From Synergistales bacterium (GTDB lineage: Bacteria > Synergistota > Synergistia > Synergistales > 79-D21), in NCBI GenBank assembly GCA_015657435.1, contig JADLKH010000004.1, positions 665,742-691,797 of the forward strand: DNA of 26,056 bases. The letters are read 5' to 3'. The notes beneath the pieces were generated by a model. The model had not been told where the DNA came from and ran no database searches. It saw only the letters and a list, made by a program, of their open reading frames with translations. The first letter of the stretch is position 1; each line of letters opens with the position of its first letter. Positions 13,939 through 20,409 of the stretch are shown piece by piece. Position numbers and translations under genes: made by a program.

Positions 13939-15831
13939 ATGAGGAACAAAAAATGCCTGATGATGCTGTCGCCCTTGGAAATGCCTACACATCCTTATGC
14001 GAGCGTGCCGCAGCTTGTGACCTGGCTGAGAGCCAATGGCCGGCCCACGGATGCACTGGATTTGAATCTTGAGTTTTTCTGGTGGCTTATTGAGAAAAAT
14101 GAGGAGAAGAGCCTCTTTGCCGCAGCATGGGAAGAGTTGAAGGACCTGAACGCCAGGGAGAAGCTTGCCGGGGAGGAAGCCTGGAGGTTCGCGTCATTGT
14201 ACCGGATATTCCAGTTCCTGGACTACCTCTCGCTGGTCCCCGACAAGGCTTTTTTCGAAAAAGGAAAGTACAGGTCCCTTTACCTCATGACTGCGAACAT
14301 GTTCCCTCCCCTTGCCGTGCCGTTGAAGAAGGACGGCGCGAACGAGAGCATCTCGTACGAATATGCCACCGTGAAATACAGGGGTGACGCGAATTACGCC
14401 TCCAGTGCCAGCCTCGTTGCATCGATAGAGAAGGGGTCCATCCTGGACGAATTTTTCGAGGACTTTTTAAGTAAGCGGATTTTGCATGAGGATTACCTGT
14501 TTGTGGGGATATCCGTGCCCTTCTTCTCTCAATGCGAACCTGCGATGAGGCTTGCCCGTGCAATCAAGAGGATGAACCCGGGGGTCCATATATGCCTCGG
14601 GGGAAATTATGTCGGGCTCCACCTTTCTCATACGGAGAATCCGGATGTCTTCAAATATATCGATTCGCTGTCGGTAGGGGACGGCGAGATTCCGCTCCTG
14701 GAGCTGGGCGGTGAACTCGAGTCGCCATGCCCGGACATGGGCAGGGTATCGGGGTTGGTGTACCTGGAGGGCGGCAAGGTGAGAAGGAATCCGCGGGGGT
14801 CTTTCGTGCCGCTTGACCAGATACCGGTCCCTGATGAAATTTTCGACAGGAGCCGGTATTTCAACCCGGCCGGCGACTCCTTCATCCGCATCAGGTTTTC
14901 GGAAGGCTGCTCGTGGGGCCGGTGCGCCTTCTGCAACCTGGCCGGCTGCGGCTTGTTCCCGCTGCAGAGGCCGGACGAGAACAAGATGTTCGAGAAGATC
15001 AGGACCCTCGTGAACCGCGGCGAAAAAATCCTCTACCTGGGTGATGACGAGTCGGATATCGACGCGCTCGAACGTTTTGCGAAACGTGTCATCGCAGAAG
15101 GTCTTGTCTTTAAGTGGGAAACGAATATCCGTTTCAGCCCGGGGGTTACCCTCGAATGGGCCATGCTGATGCGGCAGGCCGGGTGCAATGGTTTGGCGAT
15201 CGGCCTTGAAAACTATGATGACCGGTTGCTGCGGCATATCGAAAAAGGAACGAGTGTCGCCCTGATCGACCAGTGCCTGGAAAATCTCGCGTGGGCGGGG
15301 GTTCCCGTAATGGCTTACATGATGGTGGGACTTCCCACGGAGTCGGAGGAGGAGGCCAGGAGGTCCTTCGGAAGGCTTATCGAAAAGGTGCGGGGAGGGT
15401 ACATCAAGAGTGTTTTCTACAGCCTTTATGCGGTTTCGAGGGACTCGCCGATCGACAGGAATCCGGGCAAGTACGGGGTCACACTCCCTCCGCAGGATCC
15501 CGAACTCGACCTTCGCCCTGGTTATGGGGTTTTTGAACATTCAGGGATGTCTCATAAAAAGGCCGTTGAACTGCAGCTCGAGTTCACGGAAAAAATCGCC
15601 GAAGTGAACGCAACGCTGCATTTTACGGAAAAGCAGGGCCAATACCTGTTCGTGAAGGAGGGTTCGCCTCGTTCCGCGGAAAACGCTCCGGTTCCCGGAA
15701 TGATTTCCTGGCAGGGAGAAAGTCTTACCCTGCGTGGAGATGCCGAGGGCATTTCCTTGAAGACTTACGATCCGGGGGCGTTGACCAAATTGAGAATCAT
15801 AAAGGACCAGGAAATCAGTCTTGACGGATAA
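13939..15831 (+). CDS. Cobalamin-binding-type radical SAM maturase rSAM1
   Basis: This 630-residue enzyme has an N-terminal B12-binding-like domain (about 1-290): a CLMMLSPLEMPTHPYASVPQ start, YLFVGISVPFFSQCEPAM, then CLGGNYVGLH and DSLSVGDGEIP. The radical SAM barrel follows, with cluster cysteines C324, C329 and C332 in GCSWGRCAFCNLAGC, a CX4CX2C spacing instead of CX3CX2C, then LGDDESD and VGLPTESEEEA. Such enzymes methylate or rearrange unactivated carbons using SAM and often cobalamin. The usual cobalamin DxHxxG motif is not seen. It likely modifies P1. ATG 13939 is chosen because rSAM3 begins at the same point; an upstream TTG lies inside the hairpin. Its end overlaps rSAM2 by 11 bases. 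Confidence 0.88.
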   Translation: MRNKKCLMMLSPLEMPTHPYASVPQLVTWLRANGRPTDALDLNLEFFWWLIEKNEEKSLFAAAWEELKDLNAREKLAGEEAWRFASLYRIFQFLDYLSLVPDKAFFEKGKYRSLYLMTANMFPPLAVPLKKDGANESISYEYATVKYRGDANYASSASLVASIEKGSILDEFFEDFLSKRILHEDYLFVGISVPFFSQCEPAMRLARAIKRMNPGVHICLGGNYVGLHLSHTENPDVFKYIDSLSVGDGEIPLLELGGELESPCPDMGRVSGLVYLEGGKVRRNPRGSFVPLDQIPVPDEIFDRSRYFNPAGDSFIRIRFSEGCSWGRCAFCNLAGCGLFPLQRPDENKMFEKIRTLVNRGEKILYLGDDESDIDALERFAKRVIAEGLVFKWETNIRFSPGVTLEWAMLMRQAGCNGLAIGLENYDDRLLRHIEKGTSVALIDQCLENLAWAGVPVMAYMMVGLPTESEEEARRSFGRLIEKVRGGYIKSVFYSLYAVSRDSPIDRNPGKYGVTLPPQDPELDLRPGYGVFEHSGMSHKKAVELQLEFTEKIAEVNATLHFTEKQGQYLFVKEGSPRSAENAPVPGMISWQGESLTLRGDAEGISLKTYDPGALTKLRIIKDQEISLDG

Positions 15832-17485
15832 ATCGCTGCTGATCCTCTCTCCCCTGGAAATGCCCACACACCCCTATGCCAGCGTGCCTCAGCTGATTGC
15901 TGCGGCCGAGGCCTCGGGTTGCCTGGTCGAGGGGCTGGATATGAACCTGGAGTTTCACCACTGGCTCTTCGCACGAGAGCGAATGGAAGAGACTCTCCGG
16001 AAGGCCCGCCTTTTGCTGGAGGCAGAAGGTGGAGCGTCTTCCCATGATTCCCTTGAGGCCGGGAAGGCGAGAGAAATCCTGTCCGCGATCGATGGCATGG
16101 GGGAGGGCTTTTTTTTCGCCCTCGATGTCACGGACCGAAGAGGGAGAGGTCTTAGGCTCCAAGCGGTGAAGCTCGCTGTCTCTCTTGCCTTTTGTGTCAA
16201 CGATGAAGAGACCGTCTCGGGGGTGTTCGGGAATGTCTCTCCAGGCGGAGCGGATCCCTATTCGAGCAGGAGCCTGTGCAATTCTCTCAAAAACAGAACA
16301 GGGCTTCTCGACGATTTTTATGACAGTTTCCTGCCCGGGTTCTTCGCCGGTAAAACGTTCTTGTTCGCCGGCATTTCCATCCCTTTCGCGTGGCAGGCAG
16401 AACCTGCGTTGCGCCTTGCCGCGTCGATCAGGAGGATTGTTCCCGGGCTTCCGGTTGTCCTCGGGGGAAGTTATGTCGGTATGCACCTGGCGGAGACCCG
16501 GGCACCCGAGCTCTTTGATTATTTTGACGCGATGTTCGTCGGGCGTGGAGAGCGCCAGGTCATCGAGCTGCACAAAGCAGCCCTGTCGGGACGGATCGAC
16601 TTTTCGACGATCGACGGTTCGGTCTACATGAAGAACGGCAAGGTCTGCAGGACTCCATTGGGAAACATCCTGCCCCTGGATGAGGTTCCCGCGCCGAAGC
16701 TGACGTTCGACCGGTCGAGGTATTTTTGCACGGAAGCCGATCATTTCCTTCGGTTGCAGCTTTCGATGGGGTGCAGCTGGGCCCGCTGCGCGTTCTGCAA
16801 CCTTTCCGGGTGCAAGCTGTTTCCGAGGCAGCAGGCTTCTGTAGACGAAGCGGTCAGGAAGGTCCGTTCGCTGCTCGACCTGGGCATCAAGAGGATTTTT
16901 TTCGGCGACGACGAGGCTGACCCCGGCATGTTGGCAGAGTTTGCAGGCGCTGTCATAAAAGAAGGCCTGCACTTCGAATGGAGCATCAATCTTCGATTTC
17001 ATCCCTTGATGGACATGGAATGGGCGCTTCTTCTGAAACAGGCGGGGTGTTCCCGGATTTTCGTCGGTCTCGAGCATTTTGACGAAAGAATCCTTGGAAG
17101 CCTGAATAAAGGAACGACCGTCAAACTTATCGACGAATGCCTGAATAATCTTGCATGGGCGGGAATCGCGGTAACGGCCTACATGATGGTCGGGCTTCCG
17201 GGGGAAAGCCGCGAGGATGCGGAAAAATCCTTTGGAGAACTGGTTGGGCGGATTCGCGAAGGCCTTATCGAAAACGCTATCTACAGCGTTTTTTCGATAA
17301 CCCCCGGTTCACCTATCGCTGAAGACCCACAAAAATACGGCATCACGAAAGTCTATCCCCAGGAATGTGACCTGAAACCTGCGATTGGGGATTTTGAACA
17401 TGACGGAATAAGCAGGCGGGAAGCCTCCGCCCTTGCCGCGAGGTTTGAGAGGATCATCGCGGAGCATCGCAGGAAAGAGGGGTAA
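15821..17485 (+). CDS. Cobalamin-binding-type radical SAM maturase rSAM2
   Basis: This 554-residue paralogue of rSAM1 starts at a TTG inside the end of rSAM1 (11-base overlap, AGGAA 8 bases upstream), so the two are translationally coupled. It keeps LSPLEMPTHPYASVPQL, FAGISIPFAWQAEPALR, VLGGSYVGMHL and a cluster motif GCSWARCAFCNLSGC (C318, C323, C326; CX4CX2C). FGDDEADPG and MMVGLPGESREDA follow. It lacks the roughly 70-residue C-terminal tail of rSAM1 and rSAM3 and is clearly more divergent. Precursor P2 follows 74 bases later, so P2 is its likely substrate, although action on all three precursors is possible. The reaction is unknown; C-methylation or another radical change at Val, Thr, Ser or Ala carbons is the best guess. 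Confidence 0.87.
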   Translation: MTDKSLLILSPLEMPTHPYASVPQLIAAAEASGCLVEGLDMNLEFHHWLFARERMEETLRKARLLLEAEGGASSHDSLEAGKAREILSAIDGMGEGFFFALDVTDRRGRGLRLQAVKLAVSLAFCVNDEETVSGVFGNVSPGGADPYSSRSLCNSLKNRTGLLDDFYDSFLPGFFAGKTFLFAGISIPFAWQAEPALRLAASIRRIVPGLPVVLGGSYVGMHLAETRAPELFDYFDAMFVGRGERQVIELHKAALSGRIDFSTIDGSVYMKNGKVCRTPLGNILPLDEVPAPKLTFDRSRYFCTEADHFLRLQLSMGCSWARCAFCNLSGCKLFPRQQASVDEAVRKVRSLLDLGIKRIFFGDDEADPGMLAEFAGAVIKEGLHFEWSINLRFHPLMDMEWALLLKQAGCSRIFVGLEHFDERILGSLNKGTTVKLIDECLNNLAWAGIAVTAYMMVGLPGESREDAEKSFGELVGRIREGLIENAIYSVFSITPGSPIAEDPQKYGITKVYPQECDLKPAIGDFEHDGISRREASALAARFERIIAEHRRKEG

Positions 17486-17559
17486 GGCGGGCAGGAAGTC
17501 GGGCCTCTTTCCGGGTCGGGAGTTCATGCTTCTAATTTTTACTTTTTGGAGGGATCGGA

Positions 17560-17874
17560 ATGTCAATTGAAAGCGCAAAGAGTTTTCTGGAGAGAATGAA
17601 GACTGACGCGGACTTCAAGACGAAAGTCCTGTCTCTTCCTTCGACGGGAGATGCCAGGAAGAAGTACGTGACGGGCGCCGGGTTTGACTTCACCTTTGCC
17701 GATCTTCAGCAGGCGTCGACCACCCTGGTTCTCGAAGAAGACGACCAGATCAGCCCCGAGGACCTTGACCAGATCGCCGCAGCCTGCATCGGGCTGGCAA
17801 CAGTGGGGGTCAGCGTGGCTGCAGCTACTGGAGGTGCGATTATCGGATCGGTTGTTTCCGACTCGGTGAGTTAG
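17560..17874 (+). CDS. RiPP precursor P2 with Nif11-type leader
   Basis: This 104-residue precursor has the same Nif11 pattern as P1, with changes throughout (MSIESAKSFLERMKTDADF, then KKYVTGAGFDFTFADLQQA), and again 75 residues to SPEDLDQIAAA. The predicted core has 29 residues: CIGLATVGVSV, then AAATGGAIIG, then SVVSDSVS. It matches the P1 core except for two extra residues and conservative changes. The ribosome site GGAGGG lies 6 bases before the ATG. The gene follows rSAM2 rather than preceding its enzyme, the reverse of the P1 and P3 order. A strong terminator lies 47 bases after the stop. Confidence 0.88.
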   Translation: MSIESAKSFLERMKTDADFKTKVLSLPSTGDARKKYVTGAGFDFTFADLQQASTTLVLEEDDQISPEDLDQIAAACIGLATVGVSVAAATGGAIIGSVVSDSVS

Positions 17875-17920
17875 GCCAAGGTATTTTATTTATCCCGGGA
17901 GAAGCCTCGGGGTGTTGGTC

Positions 17921-17964
17921 AAAACAGACCTTTCTCTTTTCGGCAGGGGCAAGGTCTGTTTTTT
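17921..17964 (+). terminator. Intrinsic terminator after P2
   Basis: AAAACAGACCTT (17921-17932) pairs perfectly over 12 bp with AAGGTCTGTTTT (17951-17962) and a run of T bases ends at 17964. It would end the P1 to P2 transcript and separates it from the P3 unit. Confidence 0.85.
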
Positions 17965-17992
17965 AAATAATTCCGGCATAAAGGAAAGGCGC

Positions 17993-18060
17993 TAGCACGT
18001 TAATCTAAATATTAATCTTTGTGCTAAAATATTCATGCGTATAATCTTTGTTTCTTGGGG
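17993..18060 (+). promoter_or_regulatory. Promoter and inverted repeat before P3
   Basis: A perfect -10 box TATAAT lies at 18040-18045; the -35 is weak (TTGTGC at 18019-18024, 15-base spacer). Just upstream is an interrupted inverted repeat: TAGCAC (17993-17998) with GTGCTA (18021-18026), and inside it TTAAT (18000-18004) with ATTAA (18011-18015). This could be an operator. A GTGCTA half-site also lies upstream of P1 at 13470-13475. The ribosome site is six G bases near 18057-18062. Confidence 0.5.
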
Positions 18061-18107
18061 GGTTCACATGTCAATTGCAAGCGCAAAGGCCTTTTTGGAG
18101 AAGATGA
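18042..18107 (+). repeat. 66-base direct repeat, copy 2 (precursor 3 start region)
   Basis: This is the second copy of the block at 13484-13549, covering the end of the -10 region, the ribosome site and the first 13 codons of P3, with one mismatch. Confidence 0.9.
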
Positions 18108-18361
18108 GGGCTGACGCGGGCTTCAAGACGAAAGTCCTCTCCCTTCCTTCGACGGGCGACGAGAGGAAAAAGTTCGTGATGGGTTCGGGGTTCGACTTTA
18201 CCTTTGCCGAACTCCAGCAGGCAACGGCTGCCGTGACGCTCAATAAAGACGATCAGATCGGCCCCGAAGACCTGGACCAGATCGCCGCGGCCTGTATCGG
18301 GCTCTCTTCGGTGTCGGTTGTCAACGTGGTCGGTGCTCCCATAACCTCACCTATGGCCTGA
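18068..18361 (+). CDS. RiPP precursor P3 with Nif11-type leader and divergent core
   Basis: This 97-residue precursor has a leader almost identical to that of P1 (MSIASAKAFLEKMRADAGF, KKFVMGSGFDFTFAELQQA), 75 residues to the same DLDQIAAA junction. The 22-residue core shares only CIG with the other two; it continues LSSVSVVNVVGAPITSPMA, with two Pro and one Asn and no GG. The pattern of constant leader and variable core fits a substrate-tolerant maturation enzyme. The ATG is preceded by the same GGGGGGTTCAC site as P1. Two hairpins and rSAM3 follow on the same strand. Confidence 0.88.
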   Translation: MSIASAKAFLEKMRADAGFKTKVLSLPSTGDERKKFVMGSGFDFTFAELQQATAAVTLNKDDQIGPEDLDQIAAACIGLSSVSVVNVVGAPITSPMA

Positions 18362-18364
18362 CCT

Positions 18365-18392
18365 GGACTCCGGAACGACCGTTTCGGAGTCC
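18365..18392 (+). promoter_or_regulatory. 12-bp hairpin directly after P3
   Basis: GGACTCCGGAAC pairs with GTTTCGGAGTCC (one G-T pair) around a GACC loop, three bases after the P3 stop. No T run follows. It probably protects the 3' end of the precursor message or weakens read-through. Confidence 0.65.
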
Positions 18393-18420
18393 CCGGGAAC
18401 GCGTCATACGGTTGTAGCGG

Positions 18421-18466
18421 AAGAAAGGCCATGCTCTTGCGGTTGTCGAGCATGGCCTTTCTTTAG
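18421..18466 (+). terminator. 16-bp hairpin between P3 and rSAM3 (likely partial terminator)
   Basis: AAGAAAGGCCATGCTC (18421-18436) pairs perfectly with GAGCATGGCCTTTCTT (18448-18463) over an 11-base loop TTGCGGTTGTC. The pyrimidine end CTTTCTTT gives it terminator character, yet rSAM3 follows 36 bases later and has no clear promoter of its own. Partial read-through would set a high precursor to enzyme ratio. The stem core and the loop CGGTT are shared with the hairpin at 13862. Confidence 0.65.
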
Positions 18467-18501
18467 AAATAAAACACGTCGAATTGGGGGCGACCCGTTC
18501 C

Positions 18502-20367
18502 ATGGGGAAGAAGAAATGCCTGATGATCCTGTCGCCTTTGGAGATGCCGACCCACCCGTACGCGAGCGTGCCGCAGCTTGTGACCTGGCTGAGGGCAAAC
18601 GGGCGGCCCGCGGATGCGCTGGATTTGAACCTTGAGTTTTTCTGGTGGCTGATAGAGAAAAACGAGAAGGAGGACCTCTTTTCCTCCGCCTGGCGAGAGC
18701 TGAAAGTCCTGAACTCCAGGGAGAGACTCATTGGTGAGGAAGCCCGCAGGTTCGCGTCGTTGTACCGGGTTTTCCAGTTCCTGGACTACCTGCCGCTGGT
18801 GCCCGGCAAGTCGTTTTTCCAGGATATCAGGTACCGGCCGCTTTACCTGATGATCGCGAACATGTTCCCTGCCGTTGCCGTGCCGTTGAGGAAGGGCAAG
18901 GCGAACGAGAGCGTTTCGTACGAATATGCCTCGATAAAGTACAAGGGAGAGGCAAATTACGCTTCCAGTGCCAGCCTCGTGGAGTCGATAGAGAAGTGGT
19001 CTATCCTGGACGACTTTTTCGGGGAGTTCCTTGAACGTCGAATTCTGGATGAGGATTACCTGTTCGTGGGGGTATCCGTGCCCTTCTTCTCACAATGCGA
19101 GCCCGCCATGAGGATCGCCCGCGCGATCAAGAAGATCAGGCCGACTCTCCATATGTGCCTCGGGGGCAATTATGTCGGGCTCCACCTTTCCCATACCGAG
19201 AACCCGGATGTCTTCAAATACATCGATTCTCTGTCGGTGGGGGATGGCGAGATCCCGCTTTTGGAGTTGGGGGAAGAACTGGAGTCTCCCTCACCCTGCC
19301 TGGGCAGGGTGTCCGGGCTGGTGTACCAGGAGGGGGGCAGGGTGAGGAGGAACCCGCGCGGGTCTTTCGTGCCCCTTGACCGGATACCGGTTCCTGATGA
19401 AATTTTCGACAGGAGCCGGTATTTCAACCCGGCCGGTGACTCCTTCATTCGCATCAGGCTTTCGGAGGGCTGTTCATGGGGTCGGTGCGCATTCTGCAAC
19501 CTGTCCGGCTGCGGGCTGTACCCGTTGCAGAGGCCGGATGAGAGCAAAATGTTCGAGAAGATCAGGACCCTCGTGGGCCGCGGTGAAAAAATCGTCTATT
19601 TCGGGGACGACGAGTCGGACATAGACGCTCTGGAGCGTTTTGCGAAGCGGGTGGTTAAGGAGGGACTCGTCTTCAACTGGGCGACCAACATCCGTTTTAG
19701 CGAGGGCATCACCCTCGAGTGGGCCATGCTGATGCGGCAGGCGGGGTGCAGCGGGCTTGCGATAGGGCTGGAGAGTTACCATAACCGGATATTGGGGCAC
19801 ATCCGGAAGGGAACGAGCGCAGAGTTGATCGACCAGTGCCTGGAGAACCTGGCATGGGCCGGCGTTCCCGTCACGGCGTACATGATGGTGGGGCTTCCTA
19901 CGGAGACGGAAAAGGAGGCGCGGGAGTCCTTCGAGCGGCTGATGGGAAAAATAAGGGGAGGATATATCAAGGGAGTCCTTTACAGCCTTTATGCGGTTTC
20001 AAGGGACTCGCCGATAGACAGGAACCCTGGGAAGTACGGGGTCGTGCTCCCGGCTCAGGATCCGGAGCTCGACCTTCGTCCAGGGTATGCAGTTTTCGAA
20101 CACTCGGGCATGTCCCATGAAAAGGCCGTCGAGCTGCAGCTCGAATTCTCGGGAAAAATAGCCGAAGCGGCCACGACGATAGATTTCGTGGAAAAGGCGG
20201 CTTCTGCCCTGTCGGGAAAGGGAAAAATGCCGGACTCGAAGGAGAAGGCTCCGGAGTCCTTGTTGTGGAAAAGGGACAGTCTTCTCCCGCGCGCGGATGC
20301 CGAGGAAATTTCCCAAAAGGCTTACGATGTTGGGTCGCTGGCGAAATACAGGGTAAGAAAAGGTTAG
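18502..20367 (+). CDS. Cobalamin-binding-type radical SAM maturase rSAM3
   Basis: This 621-residue enzyme is a close paralogue of rSAM1 along its whole length. It shares LSPLEMPTHPYASVPQL, ALDLNLEFFWWLIEKNE, VSVPFFSQCEPAM, CLGGNYVGLHLSHTENPDVF and the cluster motif GCSWGRCAFCNLSGC, with cysteines at 324, 329 and 332 exactly as in rSAM1. FGDDESDID, AIGLES and MMVGLPTETEKEA continue the barrel. The C-terminal tail (about 550-621) is the most variable part. ATG 18502 is chosen because it aligns with rSAM1 and has GGGGG about 10 bases upstream; the frame opens at a TTG at 18484. Its nearest precursor is P3, so it is the likely P3 enzyme. The gene converges with rSAM4. Confidence 0.88.
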   Translation: MGKKKCLMILSPLEMPTHPYASVPQLVTWLRANGRPADALDLNLEFFWWLIEKNEKEDLFSSAWRELKVLNSRERLIGEEARRFASLYRVFQFLDYLPLVPGKSFFQDIRYRPLYLMIANMFPAVAVPLRKGKANESVSYEYASIKYKGEANYASSASLVESIEKWSILDDFFGEFLERRILDEDYLFVGVSVPFFSQCEPAMRIARAIKKIRPTLHMCLGGNYVGLHLSHTENPDVFKYIDSLSVGDGEIPLLELGEELESPSPCLGRVSGLVYQEGGRVRRNPRGSFVPLDRIPVPDEIFDRSRYFNPAGDSFIRIRLSEGCSWGRCAFCNLSGCGLYPLQRPDESKMFEKIRTLVGRGEKIVYFGDDESDIDALERFAKRVVKEGLVFNWATNIRFSEGITLEWAMLMRQAGCSGLAIGLESYHNRILGHIRKGTSAELIDQCLENLAWAGVPVTAYMMVGLPTETEKEARESFERLMGKIRGGYIKGVLYSLYAVSRDSPIDRNPGKYGVVLPAQDPELDLRPGYAVFEHSGMSHEKAVELQLEFSGKIAEAATTIDFVEKAASALSGKGKMPDSKEKAPESLLWKRDSLLPRADAEEISQKAYDVGSLAKYRVRKG

Positions 20368-20409
20368 GCAAAACGCTGCCACGTCCGGGGAGCGGCGAAG
20401 GGGGACTTC

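Noticed and set aside
14467..17077. Long minus-strand ORFs of 357 and 420 codons
   Set aside because: They lie opposite rSAM1 and rSAM2, which have clear domains; their proteins are rich in Arg, Pro and His as expected for antisense frames.
13510..18361. Lanthipeptide precursors
   Set aside because: Nif11 leaders are common in lanthipeptides, but these cores have only one Cys, at the first position, and no LanM-type gene is in the window.
13510..18361. Proteusins with nitrile-hydratase-like leaders
   Set aside because: The cores resemble proteusin cores, but the leaders have the Nif11 pattern (SIxSAKxFLExM, GFDFTxxEL) and lack nitrile hydratase alpha-subunit features.
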